Positions 57,271 to 64,000 of a stretch of DNA of 64,000 nucleotides are shown in pieces. Positions within the stretch are counted from its first letter, which is position 1. Each line of letters begins with the position of its first letter. A model generated the notes under the pieces. It was not told the origin of the DNA, did not search any database, and saw only the letters and a program-made list of their open reading frames with translations. This DNA comes from Paenibacillus timonensis (GTDB taxonomy: Bacteria; Bacillota; Bacilli; Paenibacillales; Paenibacillaceae). The stretch spans positions 1-64,000 of the forward strand of contig NZ_WNZY01000001.1 in NCBI RefSeq assembly GCF_009725205.1, given 5' to 3'. The position numbers and the translations under genes are program-made.

Positions 57271-58668
57271 CTATAGCTCCCACCCCGGCAAATACGCCTT
57301 GGTGTTATTCAGCATCGTCGTGAACAGTTCCTCCGCTTGGTCCGGCGTGAGACCGGAGAGCAGCGGGTCGTTTAGGAACGCGCGGAAGGCCAAGTCGCGG
57401 TCCTTGTTGATGGCCGCCTTGAGGGTGGCCTCCTGATTGTAGACATGACGGGTGACGAGATTGTTGATGTCCTCCGGCAGGCTGCCCGCCAGCACGGGCT
57501 GGACGCTGTCCGCACTGAACACGGCATTCGTCTCGACGACGGCGTTCAGCGGCAGTGAGGTCATCTGGCCGCGGTTCGGCAGATTGACGTTGGTGATCAT
57601 CGGGGCGCTAGCGCCGGTTAAGCTGCGTAACATGGCAATGCCTTCCTCGCCGCTGGATTTGAGCGAGAACGACTCCTCGCCGGCAACAAGCCGGCGGCTG
57701 CGCTCGCGCAGCTTCTGCAGATTGTCGATCCGCCAGGCCACGGTCGTCAGACCGAATTTCCACTGCTTCACGTGCTCGGGGCTTCGCAGATACCATGTGT
57801 TCGGCATGAATTCGGCCAAATGGCGGTCACCGGCGGCGGCAATCAGGCCGAAGCGGCGGAACAGGTCGAAATGGATGCGGTTCGCCGAGGTGAAGCTGTT
57901 GTTCATCCAGTGGTCTTTTTGACCATGGGCGCTAAAGCCTTCTTCAGCATACTTCTCTGTGAAAGCCCGATAGATCGGGAACAGGTCGGTACCGCGATAG
58001 GAAGCCCGGTCCAGCCAGGTGAAATGGTTGATCCCTAGCACGTTCACTTCGATATCTTGGCGGCGGACATCGGTCAGCCCCTCCATCTCCTGCAGCATCT
58101 CGGCGAGCAGCTCTTGCGTGCCGAAGACCTCATGGCAGCAGCCGAAGGCTTTGATGCCCGGAAAGACCTTGTATAAGGTGCGGGTCAGCACGCTCATCGG
58201 GTTCGTGTAGTTGATGACCCAAGCGTTTGGCGCATGGTCGCGGATCGCTTCGGCGATCTCCACGTACATCGGGATGCTGCGCATCGCGCGAATCGCGCCG
58301 CCCGGACCGACGGTATCGCCAACGGATTGGTAGACGCCGTAAGCTTCCGGCATATGTACATCCGATCGCATTTCCTCGAACGTGCCGGGAAGGATGGAGA
58401 TGATCACAAAGTCGGCGCCCTTCAGCGCTTCCGGCAGCGTCGGTACCGCCTCGTAACGCCAACGTCCTACCGCATCAGGATGATCTTGCAAGCGGTTACC
58501 AATCACTTCATTCGCTTGCGCCGCTGCTAAGTCGATATCGTATAAGGCCACCTGCCCCGAAAGCGCCGGTTCCAAAGCCAAGTCGCTCATCAGTCCCCAC
58601 GCCCAGCCGCGCGAGCCGCCGCCAATATAGGCGATTTTCAAGTTTTTGACCGTTGTTGCTTCTTGCAT
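57271..58668 (-). CDS. GH4 family glycosidase with CHEV motif, probable alpha-galacturonidase (LplD-like)
   Basis: A 465-residue NAD- and Mn-dependent GH4 enzyme. The Rossmann motif is YIGGGSRGW; NYTNP is at 153-157; the family-defining metal motif reads CHEV at 178-181. Among GH4 enzymes CHEV marks alpha-galacturonidases (Bacillus LplD type), whereas CHS marks alpha-galactosidases and CNxP 6-phospho-beta-glucosidases. LGINHF supplies the second metal histidine. ATG giving MQEATT has GGGGAG 10 nt upstream; a longer reading is less likely. It is divergent from an AraC regulator. The substrate is inferred from the motif. Confidence 0.85.
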   Translation of the reverse strand: MQEATTVKNLKIAYIGGGSRGWAWGLMSDLALEPALSGQVALYDIDLAAAQANEVIGNRLQDHPDAVGRWRYEAVPTLPEALKGADFVIISILPGTFEEMRSDVHMPEAYGVYQSVGDTVGPGGAIRAMRSIPMYVEIAEAIRDHAPNAWVINYTNPMSVLTRTLYKVFPGIKAFGCCHEVFGTQELLAEMLQEMEGLTDVRRQDIEVNVLGINHFTWLDRASYRGTDLFPIYRAFTEKYAEEGFSAHGQKDHWMNNSFTSANRIHFDLFRRFGLIAAAGDRHLAEFMPNTWYLRSPEHVKQWKFGLTTVAWRIDNLQKLRERSRRLVAGEESFSLKSSGEEGIAMLRSLTGASAPMITNVNLPNRGQMTSLPLNAVVETNAVFSADSVQPVLAGSLPEDINNLVTRHVYNQEATLKAAINKDRDLAFRAFLNDPLLSGLTPDQAEELFTTMLNNTKAYLPGWEL

Positions 58669-58800
58669 ATCTCGTTCACTCCCCTTGAATGATGTTACAA
58701 TAAACATAGAGCAATAATAGAAAAGTTACCGCACGAATTTTGTTAATTTGAGCTGTTAGTCTACATTTTTTGCTGTTAATTAAACGAGGGGGTTAGCGAT

Positions 58801-59688
58801 TTGACGATGGAGGGGCAGTTGGCGCCGATTCGCCGGATGCTGTTCATTGAGGCGGCGAAGCAGCCGGGACGGTTCTCGATGGAGGGGGAGCATTTTCACG
58901 ATGCGTGGGAAATTTATTATCTCGTGTCCGGGGAACGGTGTTATTTCATCAAGGATCAAATCTACCGCATTTGCGCGGGCGACCTCGTGCTGATCCCGGT
59001 CAACGTGCTGCATAAAACTTCCCCGTCCGGGAAGCTGTCGCAATCCCATGAGCGGTTGCTGGTGAACTTCCGCACAGAGGCGGTGAGTATGTTGCTTCCC
59101 GGAAGGGAGGAAGAGCTGGAGCAGCTCTTCGAACGGTATCCGGTTCTGCGTTTAAGTACCGAAGAGCAACATCTCGTGCAGCCGCTATTGGCCCGTATGC
59201 TGACGGAGCAGAAGCAGCAGGCGAACGGGTATGAGGAGTATGGCCGCCTGCTGCTGGCCGAACTGCTGCTCAACCTGCTCCGCATGGCGCAGGGACGGCC
59301 AACCCACGATGGGGAAGAGGGAGGCGGGAAGCGCCCTTACCGGGAAATCTCCGAAGTCGCCCGCTACATCAATGCGCATTACGAAGAGAATCTAAGCCTC
59401 GGCGAGCTGGCCGGCCGTTTCCACCTCAGTCCCTATTACCTGAGTCATATTTTCCCCCGGGTTACGGGGCTAACGCTGGTCGCCTATATCAACCGTGTCC
59501 GCATCGAGGAAGCCTGTACGCTGCTGGGCGAGACGGAGCTGCCCGTGACCGATATCGCGTATCGCGTCGGCTACCAAAGCGTGACCCACTTCGGCCGCGT
59601 GTTTAAGAAGGCCAAGGCAGTCTCGCCGCAAAGCTACCGGCGCGAGCAGCGGATGTTTAACGGCGGGCATACGGCGTTAAAGGGCTGA
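58801..59688 (+). CDS. AraC family transcriptional regulator (cupin N-domain)
   Basis: A 295-residue regulator: cupin-type sensor at about 15-110 (FHDAWEIYYLVSGERCYFI) and two C-terminal helix-turn-helix motifs (LSLGELAGRFHLSPYYLSHIF and VTDIAYRVGYQSVTHFGRVFKK). The TTG start has GAGGGGG 8 nt upstream; an ATG two codons later is possible. It is divergent from the CHEV-type GH4 gene with a 132-bp shared promoter region, so it probably activates that gene in response to a sugar. Confidence 0.92.
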   Translation: MTMEGQLAPIRRMLFIEAAKQPGRFSMEGEHFHDAWEIYYLVSGERCYFIKDQIYRICAGDLVLIPVNVLHKTSPSGKLSQSHERLLVNFRTEAVSMLLPGREEELEQLFERYPVLRLSTEEQHLVQPLLARMLTEQKQQANGYEEYGRLLLAELLLNLLRMAQGRPTHDGEEGGGKRPYREISEVARYINAHYEENLSLGELAGRFHLSPYYLSHIFPRVTGLTLVAYINRVRIEEACTLLGETELPVTDIAYRVGYQSVTHFGRVFKKAKAVSPQSYRREQRMFNGGHTALKG

Positions 59689-59920
59689 ATGCAGCCGTTC
59701 AAAGCGTCGTGCAGCTCTCCGGATGGAAGCAGCCGTAGGGGCTATGACAGCGAGGATCACAGGAGAGGTACTAATGAGGTGGAAAGGGCCGAATGGATCT
59801 GAAGCTCTGTGCATGTAGTGAGCGCATGGATTGTAAGTTAGATGCAGGTTTGGCTCAGTTAAAATCCGAAGGAAGACTCGAAAGTAGCTCTGTCCTCAGA
59901 AATGAGTCGGATCGCGGAAA

Positions 59921-59939
59921 TGTTGCATTTTGTGCAACA
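59921..59939. repeat. Short palindrome in the AraC-GH4 gap
   Basis: TGTTGCA-TTTTG-TGCAACA, a 7-bp inverted repeat just outside the terminator. The 314-bp gap 59689-60002 otherwise contains only a spurious 63-codon frame lacking an SD. Confidence 0.5.
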
Positions 59940-59945
59940 AACAGA

Positions 59946-59978
59946 AACTCCCCTCCCATAAACAACGGGAGGGGAGTT
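59946..59978. terminator. Bidirectional terminator between AraC gene and GH4 gene
   Basis: AACTCCCCTCCC and GGGAGGGGAGTT, perfect 12-bp stem with a 9-nt loop, between convergent genes. Confidence 0.85.
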
Positions 59979-60002
59979 CCTTAGGTTACGATACGATGAG
60001 GT

Positions 60003-61316
60003 TTACTGCGGGAAGAAGTTCGGCAGGTACTCCTTGTTCGCCTCCAGCATCTCGTCCAGAAGCTTGATGGCGACTTCGACCGACGGGACCAGCGGGTGAT
60101 GCGCCAGCGCCTGCAAAGCAAGGTCGCGGCTGCCGGTGACGGCGGCGTCGATGGCGAGCTGCTCGTAGGTTTTGACCGCATGGATCAAGCCCTTGGCCAT
60201 GGGCGGGATAGTCGTCAGCGGAAGCGGAAGCGGGCCGGTCTTCGTGACCACGCAATTGACCTCGATGCTGGCGTCGTCCGGCAAGAAGTTGAGGATGCCG
60301 TTGTTGGCTACGTTCAGCGTCTGGATGTCGTTGGTCCCGTTATAAAGCGAACGCATCAGGTTCACCGCCGCTTCCGAGTAATACGCACCGCCGCGCTGCT
60401 CCAACTGCTTCGGCTTCTCCTTCAGCTCAGGATCGCTGTAGAGCTCGAAAAGCTCTTCTTCGACCCGCTTCACGACTTCGGCACGGTTTTGCCCCTGATT
60501 CAGGGACTCCAGCTGCTCTTCGAGCATCGCGTCGGTCATGTAAAAGTACTTCAGATAGTAAGAGGGCAGGGCACGCAGGGAACGGAGGAAATCCGGGTTC
60601 CATTCGCGGGCAGGGACGTTCTTGGCACTATACCCGGCCGTGTCCGCCAGCATTTCGTCCAGCTTGTCTTCGCCGTTCACATCGATCCGCGATACCCAAT
60701 GCAAATGGTTCAGCCCAACGAATTCGGCATACACCCGATCCGCGGTTACACCGTATTTGCTGGACACCTGCTTGATCAAGCCGATCGGCGCGTTACATAG
60801 CCCGATGCTCTTTACCTTGGAATACTTGAGAATGGCTTCGGTCACCATACCCGCCGGGTTGGTGAAATTGAGCAGCCAGGCGTCCGGCGCCAGCTCCTCG
60901 ATGTCGCGGCAGATCTCCAGCAGCACGGGGATCGTGCGCAGCGCCTTCAGCATGCCGCCGGGACCGGTTGTCTCCTGGCCGATGACGCCGTATTTCGGCG
61001 GGATCGACTCGTCGCGGGCCCGGGCATCCAGCATGCCGACACGCATCTGTGTGCTGACGAAGTCTGCGCCCGAAATGGCTGCCCGGCGATCCGTCGTCAG
61101 ATGAACTTCGATGGGTACGCCAGCTTGCTCAACCATCCGTTTGGCTAAGCTTCCAACGATATTCAGCTTGCGCAGGCCCGGCTCAATGTCGACCAGCCAC
61201 AGCTCCCGCACCGGCAGCTCCTGGTGGTGCTTAATAAAGCCCTCGACCAGCTCGGGCGTATACGAAGATCCGCCGCCGATGACGGCGATCTTTAAACCTT
61301 GCTTTGTTGGTGCCAA
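60003..61316 (-). CDS. GH4 family 6-phospho-beta-glucosidase
   Basis: A 437-residue NAD/Mn-dependent glycosidase acting on intracellular 6-phospho-beta-glucosides. The N-terminal VIGGGSSYTPELVEG binds NAD; NFTNPAG is at 150-156; CNAP at 174-177 is the CNxP signature of 6-phospho-beta-glucosidases (LicH/CelF type); VGLNHLHW gives the second metal ligand. The start is TTG with AAGGAG 9 nt upstream. It is the last gene of a cluster with a sugar kinase, LacI regulator and ABC binding protein rather than a PTS, so its phosphorylated substrate may come from the neighbouring kinase. Confidence 0.92.
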   Translation of the reverse strand: MAPTKQGLKIAVIGGGSSYTPELVEGFIKHHQELPVRELWLVDIEPGLRKLNIVGSLAKRMVEQAGVPIEVHLTTDRRAAISGADFVSTQMRVGMLDARARDESIPPKYGVIGQETTGPGGMLKALRTIPVLLEICRDIEELAPDAWLLNFTNPAGMVTEAILKYSKVKSIGLCNAPIGLIKQVSSKYGVTADRVYAEFVGLNHLHWVSRIDVNGEDKLDEMLADTAGYSAKNVPAREWNPDFLRSLRALPSYYLKYFYMTDAMLEEQLESLNQGQNRAEVVKRVEEELFELYSDPELKEKPKQLEQRGGAYYSEAAVNLMRSLYNGTNDIQTLNVANNGILNFLPDDASIEVNCVVTKTGPLPLPLTTIPPMAKGLIHAVKTYEQLAIDAAVTGSRDLALQALAHHPLVPSVEVAIKLLDEMLEANKEYLPNFFPQ

Positions 61317-61322
61317 GAGGGA

Positions 61323-62321
61323 TCACTCCTTTATCTTGTCATTTAAAATAATGGCGTCAAAATCACGGTTTGCTGCCATTCGCTCATGCACTTCGCCGGA
61401 GACGGTTAGGCTGTCCTCCTCCATCGCCGCCCAGACGGCTCCGACGACCGGCTCCGTAGCCAGCGTCACGACGGAGGCCTGCGGCGCTTCCGCCCGCACG
61501 GCTTGCTCGATCGGCCCGCGGATCCAGCCGCGGTCGCCGCGCGTCAGCAGGCTTCCGGCCAGGACGACGTCAAACTCGTCGTCCTTCATCCCCAGCCTGC
61601 GGATCACCGCCACGGCCGATTTGCCCAGCTCGGCTCCCTGGCGGTGCAGGATCTCCAGCGCGACCGCATCGCCCTCGGCCGCCGCCGGGAACAACAGCCG
61701 CGCCGCGTCCACGGGGACATGCTTCCCATGATCCAGGAAATCGTTGAACATGTCGTCCACGCGCGCGTACCCCAGCATCTCCAGCAGTAGTCCGGTCAGC
61801 ACCGTCGCCTGCTCCCGTCCGTCCCAAGCGCGGATGACGGAGCGGAACACCTCGATATTCAGCGCGCCGCCGCCGCCAAAATCGCCATACATGTAGTCGA
61901 AGCCGCCGCATTGAACATGCTCGCCCCGCGGGTTGCGACCGGCCGCGTTCGTGCCGGTGCCGCAGATCAGGGCGACGCCGTACGGGCGGTTCGTGCCCGC
62001 GCGCAATCCGATCATCGTATCGCAGTTGATCGTATAGTTCGTGAACCCGATATTCCGTACCATCGGGTGGAGAATCCGGTAGTCCGCCTCACGGTCGGCT
62101 CCGGCAAGCCCCAAATAGGCGTGCCGCAGGTCCTCCATGCGGAGTCCGGCTTCGCCCAAAGCCGTCAGCGCGGCGTCCCGGATGCTGGCCGCCGCCTCAG
62201 CGGCGCCTGTCTGATGGTTGCCGTTCCCGCTGCGGCCTTTGCCAAGCACGCGTCCGTGCTCATCGGTCAACAGGGCATAGGTTTTGGTGCCGCCCCCGTC
62301 GATCCCCAAGTAATAAGCCAA
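61323..62321 (-). CDS. BadF/BadG/BcrA ATPase family sugar kinase (N-acetylglucosamine kinase-like)
   Basis: A 332-residue member of the sugar kinase/HSP70/actin superfamily: LGIDGGGTKTYALL (phosphate 1), CDTMIGLRAG, ICGTGTNAAG (phosphate 2), GGFDYMYGDFGGGG and VVLAGSLLTRG (adenosine). Homologues phosphorylate N-acetylglucosamine or related sugars. TTG start behind AAGGAG, itself located at the 3' end of lacI. It lies 6 nt upstream of the 6-phospho-beta-glucosidase, so the two are surely cotranscribed. The exact sugar is unknown. Confidence 0.87.
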   Translation of the reverse strand: MAYYLGIDGGGTKTYALLTDEHGRVLGKGRSGNGNHQTGAAEAAASIRDAALTALGEAGLRMEDLRHAYLGLAGADREADYRILHPMVRNIGFTNYTINCDTMIGLRAGTNRPYGVALICGTGTNAAGRNPRGEHVQCGGFDYMYGDFGGGGALNIEVFRSVIRAWDGREQATVLTGLLLEMLGYARVDDMFNDFLDHGKHVPVDAARLLFPAAAEGDAVALEILHRQGAELGKSAVAVIRRLGMKDDEFDVVLAGSLLTRGDRGWIRGPIEQAVRAEAPQASVVTLATEPVVGAVWAAMEEDSLTVSGEVHERMAANRDFDAIILNDKIKE

Positions 62322-62327
62322 TCGTCG

Positions 62328-63320
62328 TCACTCCTTACGGACAGTAGTTTCGCGGAGGATCAGCTCCGGATCGATCCGCTGGCCGGCGCCTCGCTTCATT
62401 CGCCCATCAATGCGCTTCAGCAGCATGTCGGCTGCTGCCAGCGCGATCTGGTCCGCCGGTTGCCGGACGGTGGTGAGCTGCGGCCGGAGCTGGGATGCGA
62501 TGTATTGGTCGTCGTACCCCACGACCATCACCTGACCCGGTACGGAGATGCCGGCCTCCATCAAGGCGTTCATCACGCCAAGCGCGATATTGTCATCCCC
62601 GGCGAAGACAGCGGAGGGGAGGCGATTCGCAGCGATCCAACGCTTGCACGTGTCGTAGCCGAAGGCGATTTCAAATTCGCCGGTCACGATCTCGAACGGT
62701 TCAAGCCCCTGCTCCGAAAGCGCCTGCAAAAATCCGCTGCGCCGCTCCCGGGTGCTGCGGAACATCTCCTCGCCGCATAGATGGGCGATGGACGTATGCC
62801 CCTGCTCCAGCAGATGCTTCGTGGCCATATATCCGCCTTTGAAGTTATCGATCGTTACAGAGAAGCTGTCATTATCCGGCTTCTGGTTATCAATCAGCAC
62901 ATAAGGAATGCCGCGCCGCTTCAGCTCAACAATATAATTGTCCTCCTCCATCGGAGAGAGCAGGATCAAGCCGTCGACGCGGTCTTCCTGGATTAAGTAA
63001 TGGGTGTCGCCGCTGCCAATCCCGGTCGTAACCGAAATCGCCAGAAAATAGCCGTGCAGGGCGAGCACCTCGTTTAGTTCTTTTACCACTTGATCGAAAA
63101 AAGAGTCCTGCAGCGTCGTCACAATCACGCCGATGATTCCTGTCTTTCCGCTGGCGAGGCTGCGGGCGGCCGCATTGGGGCGGTAGTCCAGCTCCTTCAT
63201 AGCGTCCAGCACCTTCTGGCGATTCTTCTCCCGCACGGTCTCCGCCCCGTTCAGGACACGGGAGACCGTGACCACGGACAACCCGGATTTTTTGGCGACG
63301 TCAAAAATGCTAACCTTCAT
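62328..63320 (-). CDS. LacI family transcriptional regulator
   Basis: A 330-residue repressor. The helix-turn-helix is SIFDVAKKSGLSVVTVSRVLNG with the hinge helix NAAARSLASGKT near 50-60; a periplasmic-binding-like effector domain follows (IIGVIVTTLQDSFF, GYMATKHLLEQGHTSIAHL, VVGYDD). AAGGAG precedes ATG by 8 nt. It probably controls this sugar cluster. A TATACT-like -10 lies on the minus strand near 63380; a clear operator is not seen. Confidence 0.92.
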   Translation of the reverse strand: MKVSIFDVAKKSGLSVVTVSRVLNGAETVREKNRQKVLDAMKELDYRPNAAARSLASGKTGIIGVIVTTLQDSFFDQVVKELNEVLALHGYFLAISVTTGIGSGDTHYLIQEDRVDGLILLSPMEEDNYIVELKRRGIPYVLIDNQKPDNDSFSVTIDNFKGGYMATKHLLEQGHTSIAHLCGEEMFRSTRERRSGFLQALSEQGLEPFEIVTGEFEIAFGYDTCKRWIAANRLPSAVFAGDDNIALGVMNALMEAGISVPGQVMVVGYDDQYIASQLRPQLTTVRQPADQIALAAADMLLKRIDGRMKRGAGQRIDPELILRETTVRKE

Positions 63321-63440
63321 CTCTATATCTCCTTGCGGCAGTTTTTCCGTACCCTTAATGTCATCTTGTTAGGTTTAGTATATATCAGGCCGGGTGACGC
63401 TGTCCGCTTGTTCTGGGCTGCCCGCGGTCAGGAACTCGGG

Positions 63441-64000
63441 TTATCGCTTGAGAATTTCCGTAACCTTCGCTTGAATCGTTGGCATCACTTCCTCTACGGT
63501 TTTATGGCCGGTTTCGATCGGTTGCATTTCGTTGATGAACATGTCGTTGATTTGCGAATAGTTCGTAATGAGGTGGTTATAAGACTCGAACCCGTATTTC
63601 GTTGCGCCTTCATACACCTTTTTCACGTCCTCCGGGTCAATGCCTTCGAAATGCTTGTAATAGGTTTCAGCCGCCTTCGTGTTCACCGGCGGATTGCCGC
63701 CGCTTAGCTCAATCGACTTCTCCTGAACGTCATCGGTAAGCAGGAATTTGATCCACTCAAAAGCTTCCTTCGGATGCTTGGAATCCTTCAGGATCAGCAG
63801 CGGGTCGACGAACAACGTGCTGCGCACCTTCTCGTTACCGCCCCATGGCACAGCCGCTACCCCAATTTTGAACGGAAAATCATTCGCCCCGGCCAGGTTC
63901 CAGGAACCGCCAACGGACATCCCGATTTTGCCGGCAACGAACGGATCGCCGTTCTGCCCGGCAACGCTCTTGCTCCACTCGGAGTTCGGCGACACCTTAT
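63441..64000 (-). CDS. ABC transporter sugar-binding protein, C-terminal part (truncated by window edge)
   Basis: The last about 186 residues of an extracellular solute-binding protein family 1 (SBP_bac_1): AGKIGMSVGGSWNLAGAND, KHPKEAFEWIKFLLTDDVQ and the closing TVEEVMPTIQAKVTEILKR. The N-terminus and signal peptide lie beyond the right edge; the ATG visible at 63995 is internal. Permease genes are not in the window. Its position 120 bp upstream of lacI on the same strand suggests it feeds the kinase/GH4 pathway, though it may have its own operon. Confidence 0.88.
   Translation of the reverse strand, partial: KVSPNSEWSKSVAGQNGDPFVAGKIGMSVGGSWNLAGANDFPFKIGVAAVPWGGNEKVRSTLFVDPLLILKDSKHPKEAFEWIKFLLTDDVQEKSIELSGGNPPVNTKAAETYYKHFEGIDPEDVKKVYEGATKYGFESYNHLITNYSQINDMFINEMQPIETGHKTVEEVMPTIQAKVTEILKR

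Noticed and set aside
59793-59984. 63-codon frame between the AraC and GH4 genes
   Set aside because: Runs into the terminator stem, has no SD, and no family pattern.

Overview
The window is the replication-origin region of a spore-forming, low-to-medium-GC Firmicute. It most resembles Paenibacillus or a close relative in Paenibacillaceae. The evidence is gene order (rrn, HD-GYP, gyrA, YheC/D-type ATP-grasp, gyrB, remB, recF, yaaA, dnaN, dnaA), sporulation markers (YyaC, SpoIIIJ/Jag, Soj/Spo0J, Noc), frequent TTG/GTG starts behind strong Shine-Dalgarno (SD) sites, and many intergenic hairpin repeats. No phage, IS element, CRISPR array or classic defence locus is visible. Most of the window is core chromosome; what is unusual lies between genes.

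Layout. 1-0.6 kb: 5' end of a 16S rRNA gene and its promoter (minus strand). 0.6-12.1 kb (minus, except one plus-strand ATP-grasp gene): HD-GYP phosphodiesterase, gyrA, gyrB, remB, recF, yaaA, dnaN, dnaA. The dnaA-dnaN gap carries a recognisable unwinding element (DnaA box, GC cluster, DnaA-trios, AT-rich tract). The dnaA upstream gap holds further DnaA boxes. 12.6-16.0 kb (minus): a gluconate module (gluconokinase, GntR regulator, short 6-phosphogluconate dehydrogenase) sits between dnaA and rpmH and separates two fields of DnaA boxes. 16.4-26.8 kb (plus): rpmH, rnpA, yidC, jag, a 1.1-kb repeat-rich gap with a 109/110-bp tandem repeat, mnmE, mnmG, rsmG, noc, soj, spo0J, with two parS sites.

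26.9-33.0 kb: a class V aminotransferase, small DUF proteins, YyaC, an MscS channel, tRNA-Ser(CGA), YjzC, and the rpsF-ssb-rpsR operon. 33.2-39.5 kb: a complete oligopeptide ABC transporter operon (oppABCDF-like). 39.7-46.6 kb: LCP protein, CBS protein, MazG-like protein, then yybS-gdpP-rplI-dnaC. 46.9-57.0 kb: purA, an uncharacterised membrane-anchored protein, an M23 peptidase with LysM and G5 domains, and the walRKHIJ cell-wall regulon with palindromic repeats inserted between walH and walI. 57.2-64.0 kb: carbohydrate genes: a CHEV-type GH4 enzyme divergent from an AraC regulator, then a minus-strand cluster of GH4 6-phospho-beta-glucosidase, BadF/BadG-type sugar kinase, LacI regulator and a truncated ABC sugar-binding protein.

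Functionally the window joins replication initiation (dnaA, dnaN, oriC), segregation (soj, spo0J, noc, parS), topology (gyrAB), translation and tRNA modification, c-di-AMP and c-di-GMP turnover (gdpP, HD-GYP), and envelope homeostasis (wal operon, LCP, M23). No wholly new multi-gene system is evident. The best leads are the oriC split by the gluconate module, the tandem hairpin repeats before mnmE, DnaA boxes in front of soj, and the palindromic repeats inside the wal operon. All family assignments were made by eye from conserved motifs and gene order; no database search was run.
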